Made by a program: the position numbers and the translations under genes. The notes beneath the pieces were generated by a model that had not been told where the DNA came from, made no database searches, and worked only from the letters and a program-made list of their open reading frames with translations. From assembly GCF_003182155.1 (NCBI RefSeq), contig NZ_QGTG01000001.1:602390-666389 (forward strand): DNA of 64,000 nt. The letters are read 5' to 3'. The DNA is from Chitinophaga sp. S165 (GTDB lineage: Bacteria; Bacteroidota; Bacteroidia; Chitinophagales; Chitinophagaceae). Each line of letters opens with the position of its first letter. Positions within the stretch are counted from its first letter, which is position 1. Of this stretch, positions 33,882-43,132 are shown in pieces.

Positions 33882-35501
33882 TCAAACTTTTATCTTCACT
33901 TTCCGCAGTTCGAGCAGGTTGAGGGCATTACTGGTGAATCCTGTCACATTGGGCTGTACCAGGTGAATGACCTGGTCATAGAACAATGGTACTACGGGGG
34001 CATCTGCTACTATCATCCTGTCCATCTCCTGGTAAAGCAGGTAGCGCAGGGAGTCATTATTTTCCTGCAGCGCTTTTTCATACAAGCGGTCAAACGCCGG
34101 ATTGGCGTACCGGGTATAATTAGGCGGCGCGGGATTTTTACTATAGAAAACAGCCAGGTAATTTTCGGCGTCAGCGTAATCGCCCATCCAGCTGCCACGG
34201 AAAAAGAGCGCTTCTGATTTGGACGTTTGTTCCAGCAACAGCGCTTTTTGCATCACCTCTACCTGTACAGGAATACCGACCTGCTGTAGTTGGTTCGCTA
34301 CATAGTTGGCGTAATCTTCATAGATCGGTATGGATAACAAATGCATGGCCGGCAGCCCCTTCCCTTCCGGAAATCCGGCTTCCTGTAATAGCTGCCGGGC
34401 TTTCGCAGGATCATAAGGGTAGCCTTTCACCTTCGCAGTATCAAAAGAAGGTAATCCCATCGGCACGAATCCGGCATTAGCCGGATAGCCGATACCGTTA
34501 CGGAGGTATGTGATCATCCTGCCTCTGTCGATACTATAATTAATGGCCAGTCTTATTTTTTGCAACCGGGAGGGCGAGATCTTTACGGCTGATTTTGTAC
34601 TGTCCAGCAGGAATCCCAGGTATTCTATATTAAGATACGGGCTTTTATCAAGCACCAGCTTACCCTCCCACTCCTTCTTAAGTAATCCCTTCTTAGTCAG
34701 CACCTCGTCCTTAAAAGAAGCATCAATGTCATTCATAAAGTCTAGCTGCCCCTGGCGGAACAACAGGAACTCAGTCGCCTTACTGTCCTGGAAGGTCACC
34801 TTTACAGCATCGAGGTAGGGCAATGTATGGCCTGTGCTGTCCTTTTCGAAGTAATGTGGATTTCGATGCAGGACCAATGCCTGTCCCTCTTCCCAGAAAG
34901 AATACATAAAGGGTCCGGTACCACAGGGATGGTTCCTGAAGTCCTTTCCATGCTTGTCTACAATTTCGTGTGGTATGATGGAACAGTACTGCATGCTGAG
35001 GATCCCGAATATGGGATGGAAAGGTTGCAGTAAGCTAAGCTGAAAGGTAGAGTCATTCAAAGCCTGAAACCCCTGCTCAGGGTCAACCTTTCCGTTAAAG
35101 ATCCAGGCGCCGGGAGAGGCGGTGGCGGGGTCCATGATACGTCTCAGGCTGTACACAACATCTGCAGCGGTCATCTTCCTGCCTTTGCCGCCATCAAATA
35201 CGGGATTATCATGGAAATAAACATCCGTCCGCAGATGGAAAATGTACGTTTTATGATCAGGTGCCACCTCCCAGCGGGTAGCCAGAGAAGGACGGATATT
35301 CAGATGATCGTCCGGCTCTACAAGGGTATTGTATAATTGTTTTACCGCCCATATTACAGCCTGGTTCTTGGCAAACGCCGGGTCCAGGGAAGCGATGCCT
35401 TCCTGTACGTTATAACGGAACACCTGTTTACCTGAAGATGGCGGATGGCCGCAGGCTGCAAGTAGTAAAATCAACGGTATGCATAAATATCTCATGTACA
35501 T
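33882..35501 (-). CDS. ABC transporter substrate-binding lipoprotein, peptide type (SBP_bac_5)
   Basis: Family 5 extracellular solute-binding protein (DppA/OppA-like), about 540 aa. The N-terminus MRYLCIPLILLLAAC is a lipoprotein signal with lipobox LAAC, so it should be membrane-anchored in the periplasm. Family landmarks: FRYNVQEGIASLDPAFAKN, LATRWEVAPDHKTYIFHLR, MTAADVVYSLRRIMDP, GTGPFMYSFWEEGQALVLHRN and, near the end, RYLLYQEMDRMIVADAPVVPLFYD. No permease or ATPase genes adjoin it, as is common for Bacteroidota orphan copies. Starts at 35495, 35501 or 35546 are possible. Confidence 0.88.
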   Translation of the reverse strand: MYMRYLCIPLILLLAACGHPPSSGKQVFRYNVQEGIASLDPAFAKNQAVIWAVKQLYNTLVEPDDHLNIRPSLATRWEVAPDHKTYIFHLRTDVYFHDNPVFDGGKGRKMTAADVVYSLRRIMDPATASPGAWIFNGKVDPEQGFQALNDSTFQLSLLQPFHPIFGILSMQYCSIIPHEIVDKHGKDFRNHPCGTGPFMYSFWEEGQALVLHRNPHYFEKDSTGHTLPYLDAVKVTFQDSKATEFLLFRQGQLDFMNDIDASFKDEVLTKKGLLKKEWEGKLVLDKSPYLNIEYLGFLLDSTKSAVKISPSRLQKIRLAINYSIDRGRMITYLRNGIGYPANAGFVPMGLPSFDTAKVKGYPYDPAKARQLLQEAGFPEGKGLPAMHLLSIPIYEDYANYVANQLQQVGIPVQVEVMQKALLLEQTSKSEALFFRGSWMGDYADAENYLAVFYSKNPAPPNYTRYANPAFDRLYEKALQENNDSLRYLLYQEMDRMIVADAPVVPLFYDQVIHLVQPNVTGFTSNALNLLELRKVKIKV

Positions 35502-35639
35502 GTGAACAGACTTAAGACCCATTGACCGGGGCCGCTTACCGTTCATGTATATCTACATTATCCGCTAAGCATTAGCCATTCAGCGCTAGGCATTATTAAA
35601 TGAAAATTAATACCTTTCCGGCATAAAATAAGATTTTCT

Positions 35640-37280
35640 ATGCGAGGCATTCTAATGCTTTTCCTGGTTCTGCTTACGGCTCTTACCGCCGGCGCCCAAC
35701 ATCAACAAACATTTACCCGGGCCGACTCCCTACGTGGAACTATCGGCAGAGAACGTGCATGGTGGGATGTGAAATCCTACGACCTCCACGTAAAACCCAA
35801 TATCAGCGACAGTACGATTGAGGGCTACAATGTAATCACCTACAGGGTCCTGAAAGTGGATAGTATCATGCAGATAGACCTGCAGGAACCCCTGGAGATA
35901 GATAGTATCTCGCAGGACAAACAATCTCTCACCTATCAGCGGGAAGGCAATGCCATCTTCATTAATATGGTTGCTAAAAAACAGGTGAAAGGCAAGGACA
36001 AGAAGATCACTATTGTTTATCATGGCAAACCACGTGTGGCTGTCAACCCACCATGGGACGGAGGACTGATCTGGAGAAAAGACAACCAGGGCCGACCCTG
36101 GGTAGCTACCGCCTGTCAGGGTCTTGGCGCCAGTGTGTGGTGGCCTAACAAAGATCATCAGAGTGATGAGCCTAACAATATGACCATCAGTATCACCACT
36201 GCTCCTGACCTGGTGAACGTTTCCAACGGGCGACTGAAAAAGAAAGCGATGGACAAGGACGGAAACATAGTATGGACATGGTATGTGAGCAATCCTATCA
36301 ACAACTATGACGTAGCGATGAATATCGGTCATTACGCTGAAATTAAAGATACTTACTCTGGCGAAGGTGGTAAGCTGGACCTGGACTACTGGGTGCTCGA
36401 TTACAATGTTGATACCGCCAAAGCCCAGTTTGAGGTAGTAAAGCCTATGATGAAATGTTTCGAGGCCTGGTTTGGTAAATATCCTTTCTATAAAGACAGT
36501 TACAAGCTGGTAGAATCACCTCACCTGGGTATGGAGCACCAGAGTGCCGTAGCCTATGGCAATAAGTTCCAGAAGGGCTATAAAGGGACCGATCTTTCCG
36601 GTAGCGGCTGGGGATTAAAATGGGATTTCATCGTCGTGCATGAAAGTGGACATGAATGGTTCGGTAATAATATCACTACTAAAGATATTGCCGATATGTG
36701 GGTGCATGAGAGCTTTACAAACTATTCCGAAACCCTTTTTACGGAATGTGAGTATGGTCCGCAGGCCGCCTTTGAATACATTACCGGTATCAGAAAGAAC
36801 ATCAGAAATGATATACCTATCATCGGTAACTACGGCGTCAATAACGAAGGCAGTGGCGATATGTATTATAAAGGGGCGAACATGATCCACACCATCCGCC
36901 AGATCGTGAACAACGATTATGTGTTCAGGGACATTCTCCGTGGACTGAACAAAACTTTCTGGCATCAGACGGTTACTACGCGCCAGGTAGAAGAATACTT
37001 CAACCAAAAAACGAAGATGAACTTCAATAAAGTATTCGAGCAATACCTGACACATACTTCCATTCCTACGTTAGAATATCATATTGAAGGTTCTCAGCTG
37101 AAGTTCCGCTGGGTGACAGACGTAGAGAATTTTAACATGCCGGTGAAGGTAACGCTGAGTGATGAGGGATATCGTTTCATCTATCCGGGAAGAGGCTGGC
37201 AATCAACAGGTATTACCTTGTCAGATCCGAAGAAGTTTAAAGTAGATCCGAACTTTTATGTGAATGTGAAAGAGATCTAA
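35640..37280 (+). CDS. M1 family aminopeptidase
   Basis: Secreted or periplasmic zinc aminopeptidase, 546 aa, with signal peptide ending in AGAQ. Catalytic motif HESGHEWFGN (His334, Glu335, His338) with the third ligand Glu357 in ADMWVHESFTNYSE, giving the M1 spacing HExxH-x18-E. The exopeptidase motif is PHLGMEHQSAVAYG (GMEH where classical GAMEN occurs), as in many Bacteroidota M1 enzymes. N-terminal beta domain with CQGLGASVWWPNKDH. It lacks the C-terminal ERAP-like domain, so is a short form. Divergent from the peptide-binding protein; both may serve peptide scavenging. Confidence 0.92.
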   Translation: MRGILMLFLVLLTALTAGAQHQQTFTRADSLRGTIGRERAWWDVKSYDLHVKPNISDSTIEGYNVITYRVLKVDSIMQIDLQEPLEIDSISQDKQSLTYQREGNAIFINMVAKKQVKGKDKKITIVYHGKPRVAVNPPWDGGLIWRKDNQGRPWVATACQGLGASVWWPNKDHQSDEPNNMTISITTAPDLVNVSNGRLKKKAMDKDGNIVWTWYVSNPINNYDVAMNIGHYAEIKDTYSGEGGKLDLDYWVLDYNVDTAKAQFEVVKPMMKCFEAWFGKYPFYKDSYKLVESPHLGMEHQSAVAYGNKFQKGYKGTDLSGSGWGLKWDFIVVHESGHEWFGNNITTKDIADMWVHESFTNYSETLFTECEYGPQAAFEYITGIRKNIRNDIPIIGNYGVNNEGSGDMYYKGANMIHTIRQIVNNDYVFRDILRGLNKTFWHQTVTTRQVEEYFNQKTKMNFNKVFEQYLTHTSIPTLEYHIEGSQLKFRWVTDVENFNMPVKVTLSDEGYRFIYPGRGWQSTGITLSDPKKFKVDPNFYVNVKEI

Positions 37281-37305
37281 CTTAAGGAGATATTATTGTA
37301 CTACG

Positions 37306-37333
37306 CCCCGGGTCTGTAAGCCCGGGGTTTTCA
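37306..37333 (+). terminator. Intrinsic terminator of the M1 peptidase gene
   Basis: CCCCGGG and CCCGGGG form a 7-bp stem around an 8-nt loop, followed by TTTTC, 26 nt after the stop. Confidence 0.8.
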
Positions 37334-37377
37334 TTTGCTATATTTTTTCCGGCAGTATGCCGTTGATCCGGTTTCGT

Positions 37378-38043
37378 TTACTTCACCAGTTTGAAAGCGT
37401 GGCTCCAGGTACCTGTCCTGAACCCATAGGCGTACCATAATATACTTAACGGCTCTATATTCCGGCTCATTTCGATCGTTCCCATATCAACAATATCTTT
37501 CCAGCCCATTTCATTCAGTAACGTTGTAACCGCCATTTTCGCAGCCCGTTTATTGCCACAGATGAACATTGTAGGCGTTTCCTTTTCCGGTTCCTGCTGG
37601 GAACGGAACATGGATTCGTGCCCTATACAACTCAGTGCTTTTACAACATGCGCATCGGGGGGTAACCAGGCCTGTAGCTGCTCGCCTGCCGAGTTGGTAT
37701 GTCCGACGGAGAAACTAAGTCTGCCCTGCTGGTCCGGGCCTTTTCCATCGAGCGGATTTGTCACGTCCACCACGACCTTATTCTTAAAGTTCCAAAGTCC
37801 GGCGGCCTCTATGGCCTTTTGTGTGCCTGCCCAGCTGGTACAGATAACGAGTAACTCTCCTTGCGCGGCTGCGTCCCTGAAGGGGGCTGCCGTGACCTTC
37901 GGACCGCCCTTTTTCTTAATCCATTGCTGAAGTGATTCTTTCGCAGGATTACGGGTGCCAAGTATGACCTCATGACCAGCCATGATCAATCCTTCCGTTA
38001 ACGTGAGTCCGACAGGGCCGCTACCCAGGATACCAATTTTCAT
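37378..38043 (-). CDS. F420/NADPH-type oxidoreductase (NADP-binding NPDG family)
   Basis: About 221-aa cytosolic protein with an N-terminal Rossmann fold, MKIGILGSGPVGLTLTEGLI and GHEVILGTRNP, as in coenzyme F420-dependent NADP oxidoreductases. Later motifs include VVDVTNPLDGKGP and VVKALSCIG. Bacteroidota lack F420, so the partner is probably NAD(P) with another substrate. The ATG at 38043 starts exactly at the conserved MKIGILG; the long upstream extension to 38202 is unsupported. Confidence 0.85.
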   Translation of the reverse strand: MKIGILGSGPVGLTLTEGLIMAGHEVILGTRNPAKESLQQWIKKKGGPKVTAAPFRDAAAQGELLVICTSWAGTQKAIEAAGLWNFKNKVVVDVTNPLDGKGPDQQGRLSFSVGHTNSAGEQLQAWLPPDAHVVKALSCIGHESMFRSQQEPEKETPTMFICGNKRAAKMAVTTLLNEMGWKDIVDMGTIEMSRNIEPLSILWYAYGFRTGTWSHAFKLVK

Positions 38044-38178
38044 GTGCAGGAGTTTGTGTGAACAGATGGGTTGACTAATATAAAGAAAAAAGCCGAATGA
38101 GACGTGTAAATGCTTCAGCCTGACGCGATTGATATGAGTAGACGGGAATAACAACGCAGTGTTCCGGTGAAATATAAT

Positions 38179-38211
38179 AAAGGCGGATTGCCTTTCAGCC
38201 ATCCGCCTTTA
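38179..38211 (-). terminator. Intrinsic terminator of mqnA
   Basis: AAAGGCGGAT pairs with ATCCGCCTTT around a 12-nt loop; on the minus strand it follows mqnA by 19 nt and is T-rich afterwards. Confidence 0.7.
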
Positions 38212-38229
38212 TTAATTATTCTTTTTGTA

Positions 38230-38967
38230 TTACCTGAGATAACTCAGGAATCTTTGCATCCCCTGACGCTTTGAAGGCGTAAGCGGATAACTGATATTCT
38301 TTGTATAATAAGTGGTCAGATCATATACAGGGTAAGCATTTTCCGCCACTACCGCGGGAATGTTATGTATCCCTATACTGTTAGCATTACTGAACTCCTG
38401 AATAAATTCAACAGGTAATGGTTTATTGCTGATCCATGCTGCAAATACGAATGGCAGGCTGGTAAACCGCATCCAGTGTTCCGCAAGGTCATAAATATAG
38501 GGAGATACATGCCGCTGCTCCAGGGCGCGGTCCCCAATAACCACACCGGCATCGGTACCTTTGATCAGATGTTGGTAGTCGCCCGTCGTCTCTATCAGCT
38601 CCACGTCAAGCTTCCAGTACTCACGCACCAGTACCTTCAGCAATGCCACTGAGGTCCGGCTCTGATAATCGAGATAAATACGTTTGATCTCGTTCATGGG
38701 TACTTCACTGAAAAGGCAAACAGAAGCAACAGGACCTTCTGCTCCGATACAATAATCTGAAATGATATGATATTCTTTCAGTTTCGGGATGATTGCTACT
38801 GGCACAAGTGCTACATCTACTTCTCCATCAATCAGTTGCTGTGCTATTTTTGCGGGATAATCTACCGTCAGTTCCAGCATTTTCATAACCGCGTGTTCCC
38901 TGAATCCGTATAATAATGGCCTGGTATTCAAATAACTTACTGCCGCTACTTTTACTTTCCGTTCCAA
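38230..38967 (-). CDS. mqnA: Chorismate dehydratase MqnA (futalosine menaquinone pathway)
   Basis: MqnA dehydrates chorismate to 3-[(1-carboxyvinyl)oxy]benzoate, the first step of menaquinone synthesis by the futalosine route. 245 aa, periplasmic-binding-protein-like fold. Landmarks: VAAVSYLNTRPLLYG, CIGAEGPVASVCLFS, DYQSRTSVALLKVL, VVIGDRAL and the FVFAAWIS stretch. The only start giving the expected N-terminus is TTG at 38967. Divergent from purB, with promoters between them. Confidence 0.92.
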   Translation of the reverse strand: MERKVKVAAVSYLNTRPLLYGFREHAVMKMLELTVDYPAKIAQQLIDGEVDVALVPVAIIPKLKEYHIISDYCIGAEGPVASVCLFSEVPMNEIKRIYLDYQSRTSVALLKVLVREYWKLDVELIETTGDYQHLIKGTDAGVVIGDRALEQRHVSPYIYDLAEHWMRFTSLPFVFAAWISNKPLPVEFIQEFSNANSIGIHNIPAVVAENAYPVYDLTTYYTKNISYPLTPSKRQGMQRFLSYLR

Positions 38968-38973
38968 TTTCAG

Positions 38974-38981
38974 TAATTTTG
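38974..38981 (+). promoter_or_regulatory. -7 element of purB
   Basis: TAATTTTG matches TAnnTTTG; it lies 51 nt before the purB ATG and inside the divergent mqnA-purB region. Confidence 0.45.
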
Positions 38982-39032
38982 GCGGCTAAATTAGGTAAAA
39001 AGTGATAAACGCTCACTTAATCAAATAACATT

Positions 39033-40373
39033 ATGCAATTACAAGCTTTAACCGCCATTTCTCCGTTGGATGGACGCTACCGGAGACAACTGGAAGAACT
39101 GGCCCCCTACTTTTCAGAATTTGCGCTGATCCGTTACCGTGTACAGGTGGAGATAGAATACTTCATTGCGCTGTCAGAGCAGAAGATATTCACCCTCTCC
39201 AAAACGCAGGTACCGGCATTGCGTAAGATCTACCAGGATTTTACCATCGAGAACGCTCAGCTGATCAAAGAAACTGAAAAGGTGACCAACCACGATGTGA
39301 AAGCTGTAGAGTATTTTGTTAAAAATGAACTGAAGGCGCTTGGACTGGACGATAAACTGGAATGGGTCCATTTCGGATTGACCTCTCAGGATGTCAATAA
39401 CACAGCTACTCCGCTGTTCTGGAAAGATGCAGTAGAACATGTATACATGCCTGCCATCGCCAATCTGATACTCGACCTGAAAAAGATGGGCAAGACCTGG
39501 ATGAAGATACCAATGCTGGCCCGTACGCACGGTCAGCCGGCTTCTCCGACCATTCTCGGAAAAGAGATCCTGGTTTTCGCGGAAAGACTGGAAGGGCAGG
39601 TGAAGTTACTGGGAGACATTCCTTTTGCTGCCAAATTTGGTGGTGCAACCGGTAACTTTAACGCGCATCACGTAGCGTTCCCGAAGATCAACTGGGAGAA
39701 GTTCGGCGACAAGTTCGTGAACAATACCCTGGGACTGCAACGTATGAAATACACCACCCAGATCGAGCATTACGACAATATCTCCGCCCAGTTTGATACC
39801 CTGAAACGGATCAACACGATCCTGGTTGACTTCTGCCGTGATATCTGGACATATATCTCCATGGATTATTTCAAGCAGAAGATCAAAGCTAACGAAGTTG
39901 GTTCTTCGGCGATGCCTCATAAGGTGAACCCGATCGATTTTGAGAATGCTGAAGGTAACCTCGGACTGGCCAATGCCATTTTCGAGCATCTGAGTGCGAA
40001 ACTGCCGATCTCCCGTTTACAGCGCGACCTGACCGACTCCACCGTACTGAGGAACGTAGGCGTACCTTTCGGACATACTGTTCTGGCATTGAAATCCATC
40101 CAGAAAGGTCTGGGTAAGCTGATCCTGAATGAAGGCAAGCTGCAGGAGGACCTGGAAAACAACTGGGCCGTGGTAGCTGAAGCCATTCAGACCGTTCTTC
40201 GCAGGGAAAGCTTCCCGCAACCATATGAGGCACTGAAAGACCTCACCCGTGGCGGCGAGCAGATAACGCAGAAGACGATGCATAAATTCATTGACGGATT
40301 GAAGATCAGCGCTACCCTGAAGAAGGAATTGAAAGCGATCACACCACAGAATTATACAGGTATCTGGAGTTAA
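39033..40373 (+). CDS. purB: Adenylosuccinate lyase
   Basis: Cleaves SAICAR to AICAR and adenylosuccinate to AMP in purine synthesis. 446 aa, PurB of the longer type. N-terminal SPLDGRYRRQLEELAPYFSE, WVHFGLTSQDVNNTA, catalytic segment ARTHGQPASPT, and the fumarase/aspartase signature SSAMPHKVNPIDFENAEG from about residue 290. Cytosolic homotetramer by family. Own promoter and a strong terminator, so monocistronic. Confidence 0.97.
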   Translation: MQLQALTAISPLDGRYRRQLEELAPYFSEFALIRYRVQVEIEYFIALSEQKIFTLSKTQVPALRKIYQDFTIENAQLIKETEKVTNHDVKAVEYFVKNELKALGLDDKLEWVHFGLTSQDVNNTATPLFWKDAVEHVYMPAIANLILDLKKMGKTWMKIPMLARTHGQPASPTILGKEILVFAERLEGQVKLLGDIPFAAKFGGATGNFNAHHVAFPKINWEKFGDKFVNNTLGLQRMKYTTQIEHYDNISAQFDTLKRINTILVDFCRDIWTYISMDYFKQKIKANEVGSSAMPHKVNPIDFENAEGNLGLANAIFEHLSAKLPISRLQRDLTDSTVLRNVGVPFGHTVLALKSIQKGLGKLILNEGKLQEDLENNWAVVAEAIQTVLRRESFPQPYEALKDLTRGGEQITQKTMHKFIDGLKISATLKKELKAITPQNYTGIWS

Positions 40374-40444
40374 TGATATGCGTCCCCGCACTTAAACACG
40401 ATTGTGTATAGTGATATGGGGCTGTATGATAATAAAACTTGTGA

Positions 40445-40477
40445 CGATATCCGGGTTACTCCGGATATCGTTTTTTT
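40445..40477 (+). terminator. Intrinsic terminator of purB
   Basis: CGATATCCGG and CCGGATATCG form a perfect 10-bp stem around GTTACT, followed by seven T. Confidence 0.92.
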
Positions 40478-40624
40478 ATAGGGTTCACGGTATACCGGGG
40501 TTACGAACCCGATACAACGGACATCCCCGGGGCTACAAACACGTGCACTCCTGTACGGAGTGCTACCGGATCGGAGATTAAACAGGATGATTCTTCTTTG
40601 CTGGAATATTAACCGGGCTAGCTC

Positions 40625-40981
40625 TTAAAACGCATCTTCGAAATGTACCAGTTCATACGTTCCGTCTTTCTGAAAGGTAATTGAGATCACATCAAAACGG
40701 ATAGCTGGCGGTAACCGTGGCAGGCGCTCCATATAAACATTCGCCGCTGCCTGGATATGTCTTCGTTTGGCAGCGTCCACCTGTTGCTCGGGCCAGCCAA
40801 AAAGATCGGTGGCCAATGTTTTGACCTCAAAGAATACCAGACACTCCGCGGTAGCGCCAATAATATCTATTTCGCGACGTCTATGCCGCCAGTTTATTGC
40901 TAAGATCGAGTATTGCTGCTGCCGGAGAAATTCCCTTGCTATCAATTCCCCTTTTTTGCCCAAAGCTATATGGGATGCCAT
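40625..40981 (-). CDS. YraN family protein (UPF0102)
   Basis: 118-aa protein with the endonuclease-like fold of UPF0102/YraN. Landmarks: GKKGELIAREFLRQQQYSIL, NWRHRRREIDIIG and LVFFEVKTLA; the acidic residues after IDII and the EVK form a nuclease-like site (D...ExK). YraN is present in most bacteria and its role is unproven, possibly in Holliday junction or DNA repair. Divergent from manA. Confidence 0.92.
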   Translation of the reverse strand: MASHIALGKKGELIAREFLRQQQYSILAINWRHRRREIDIIGATAECLVFFEVKTLATDLFGWPEQQVDAAKRRHIQAAANVYMERLPRLPPAIRFDVISITFQKDGTYELVHFEDAF

Positions 40982-40990
40982 TGTTTTGAC

Positions 40991-40998
40991 TATTTTTG
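40991..40998 (+). promoter_or_regulatory. -7 element of manA
   Basis: TATTTTTG matches TAnnTTTG, 59 nt before the manA ATG. Confidence 0.4.
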
Positions 40999-41057
40999 TC
41001 CTTCCTTTTCGGAATTCAACAGGTTAACAATTCTAGGAAAATACAAACATATTACGC

Positions 41058-42284
41058 ATGAGTGAGAAGAAATTATTCAGATTGGATGGTAAGGTTCAAA
41101 ACTATGCATGGGGTGGATATCACTATATCCCTGCCCTATTAGGCATTCCTGAAAACGGCAAGCCAAGTGCAGAATATTGGATGGGCGCGCATCAGAGCGC
41201 ACCTTCTGTTATTGGTACCGGCGCTCAGCCATCCACGCTGGACCAGTTGGTAAAAGCCAAGCCTGAACAAGTGCTGGGACCGAAAGTATGGAAGCGCTTT
41301 GGCGAGCTGCCTTACCTGCTGAAGATCCTGGATGTTAAGGACATGCTGTCTATTCAGGTACACCCGACCAAAGCGGAAGCGGAGAAAGGGTTTGCCAGAG
41401 AAAATGAAGCAGGCATCCCACTGAATGCTCCTCACCGTAATTACAAAGATGCCAATCACAAACCTGAGATCATGGTGGCGCTCAGCGAATTCTGGCTGTT
41501 ACATGGATTCCTGCCTGAAGATAAACTGAGAAAGGTGTTACAGCAGGTAAAGGAATTTGCACCGCTTGCTCCCATCTTTGAAAAAGAAGGCTACTATGGC
41601 TTGTATAAGGCCGTGATGGAAATGCCGCAACCCGAAGTAAATACCATGTTACGTCCGCTGGCAGAAGCAGTATCAGAAGCTTATACGAACGGACGCCTCG
41701 CTAAATCTGACCCGGCATTCTGGGCAGGAAGGGCTATCGTGAACGATCCTCAGGGATTGGAGAACCTGGACAGAGGTATCTTCTCCATTTACTTCTTTAA
41801 CATTATGGAAGTACATCCCGGAGATGCGGTATTCCAGGACGCAGGTATCCCGCATGCTTACCTGGAAGGTCAGAACGTGGAGCTGATGGCTAACTCCGAC
41901 AACGTTTTACGTGGCGGACTCACGCCTAAACATATTGATGTGCCGGAATTGCTGAAACATACCCGTTTCGAACCGGTACATCCGAAAATACTGGGTGGTG
42001 AAAGCGTACATGGCGGGCTGGAGACTATCTACCATTCTCCTGCTCCTGATTTCGTTGTAAGCCGTATCGCAATGGAAGGCGATCAACGTTATGAGCACAC
42101 CAGCGAAGCTACTGAGATCATGCTGGTGATGGAAGGTGCTGCAGAGATCACAGAAACAGGTGGCGAAACTATCTCCCTCCAAAAAGGTCAGGCAGTGGTT
42201 ACTTACTATAACACCTCTTATAGTATTGAAAGCAATGGCGGCGTTGTGATCTTTAAAGCAAGCGTACCTGTTCAATCTATTTAA
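41058..42284 (+). CDS. manA: Mannose-6-phosphate isomerase, class I
   Basis: Zinc-dependent isomerase linking fructose-6-phosphate and mannose-6-phosphate, feeding GDP-mannose synthesis. 408 aa, type I PMI. Landmarks: VQNYAWGGYHYIPALLG at the N-terminus, AEYWMGAHQSAPS, the zinc ligands in IQVHPTKAEAE and DANHKPEIMVALSEF, and the catalytic DAGIPHAYLEGQNVELMANSDNVLRGG segment that carries the conserved Arg. The C-terminal cupin domain is complete. Confidence 0.95.
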   Translation: MSEKKLFRLDGKVQNYAWGGYHYIPALLGIPENGKPSAEYWMGAHQSAPSVIGTGAQPSTLDQLVKAKPEQVLGPKVWKRFGELPYLLKILDVKDMLSIQVHPTKAEAEKGFARENEAGIPLNAPHRNYKDANHKPEIMVALSEFWLLHGFLPEDKLRKVLQQVKEFAPLAPIFEKEGYYGLYKAVMEMPQPEVNTMLRPLAEAVSEAYTNGRLAKSDPAFWAGRAIVNDPQGLENLDRGIFSIYFFNIMEVHPGDAVFQDAGIPHAYLEGQNVELMANSDNVLRGGLTPKHIDVPELLKHTRFEPVHPKILGGESVHGGLETIYHSPAPDFVVSRIAMEGDQRYEHTSEATEIMLVMEGAAEITETGGETISLQKGQAVVTYYNTSYSIESNGGVVIFKASVPVQSI

Positions 42285-42291
42285 AATCAAT

Positions 42292-42299
42292 TATCTTTG
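42292..42299 (+). promoter_or_regulatory. -7 element before the DUF6580-like gene
   Basis: TATCTTTG matches TAnnTTTG, in the 34-nt gap between manA and the next gene, 19 nt before its ATG, so that gene probably has its own promoter. Confidence 0.45.
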
Positions 42300-42318
42300 G
42301 CTAAATAATCTACCCACT

Positions 42319-42915
42319 ATGAAGAAGGATTCTATCCGGGAAATATTGATCATTGCCGTGTTGATCTTCCTGTCCGCGTTATGTCGCATTTTCACTAACC
42401 AGATCGGTCTGTGGAACTTTAATGCTATCGGAGCAGCAGCCTTATTTGGCGGTATCGTACTGAAAGATAAACGCCTGGCGTATGTTATTCCGTTATTGTC
42501 TTTATTTCTGTCTGACGTGTTCCTGCACTACTTCACCGGCATTCACGCACTGGCTCCTGATTACATCGGACAGCTGTTATTTGTATATGGTGCGTTCCTG
42601 CTGATCACATGGATAGGTACTATGATAAAGAAAGTGAACGTATTGACGTTACTGTTATCTTCTATCGGTACAGGCGTACTTTTCTTCCTGATCTCCAATC
42701 TGGGTACTTTTATCACGACAGATCTGTACCCTAAAACAGGTGCGGGCCTACTGGCATGTTATGCCGCTGGTATTCCTTTCTACCAGTCAGATAATATGTT
42801 CAGCAGCTTTGCATTGAATGGCCTGATGGGCAACGTATTCTTTACTGCTGTGTTGTTCGGTGTATGGGCAGCATTAAAACAGGTAGTGATCACTCCGAAA
42901 AGCCAACTGGCATAA
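42319..42915 (+). CDS. DUF6580-like membrane protein
   Basis: 198-aa inner-membrane protein with six predicted helices. NFNAIGAAALFGGIVL and VIPLLSLFLSDVFLHYFTGI match DUF6580, and FNAIGAAALFGGI resembles the substrate-capture helix of energy-coupling factor S components. A role in vitamin or small-molecule uptake is therefore plausible but unproven. It follows manA by 34 nt but has its own promoter motif and a good terminator. Confidence 0.75.
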   Translation: MKKDSIREILIIAVLIFLSALCRIFTNQIGLWNFNAIGAAALFGGIVLKDKRLAYVIPLLSLFLSDVFLHYFTGIHALAPDYIGQLLFVYGAFLLITWIGTMIKKVNVLTLLLSSIGTGVLFFLISNLGTFITTDLYPKTGAGLLACYAAGIPFYQSDNMFSSFALNGLMGNVFFTAVLFGVWAALKQVVITPKSQLA

Positions 42916-42933
42916 TAAGGAGGTAATAATATT

Positions 42934-42975
42934 AAACGGCCGGCTGAGAGTGATCTTAGCCGGCCGTTTTGTTTT
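42934..42975 (+). terminator. Intrinsic terminator of the DUF6580-like gene
   Basis: AAACGGCCGGCT and AGCCGGCCGTTT form a perfect 12-bp stem around 12 nt, followed by TGTTTT. Confidence 0.9.
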
Positions 42976-43076
42976 AAGGTATCACGAAAGATGGTACATC
43001 TTCGGCTACAATTATACAGCTTGTCGGGACAGGTGTATCTATATTGCCAATGGAATGATGGGTTTATCAAAATAAA

Positions 43077-43103
43077 AAGGCGACCAGTTTCCTGGCCGCC
43101 TTA
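43077..43103 (-). terminator. Intrinsic terminator of lepA
   Basis: On the minus strand AAGGCGGCCAG pairs with CTGGTCGCCTT (one mismatch) around GAAA, followed by TTTATTTT. Confidence 0.85.
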
Positions 43104-43132
43104 ATTTTCCCAAATTTGATATAAACTGCGCC

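Noticed and set aside
38044-38202. 53-residue extension of the NADP-binding oxidoreductase
   Set aside because: No similarity, and the Rossmann motif starts at the ATG at 38043.
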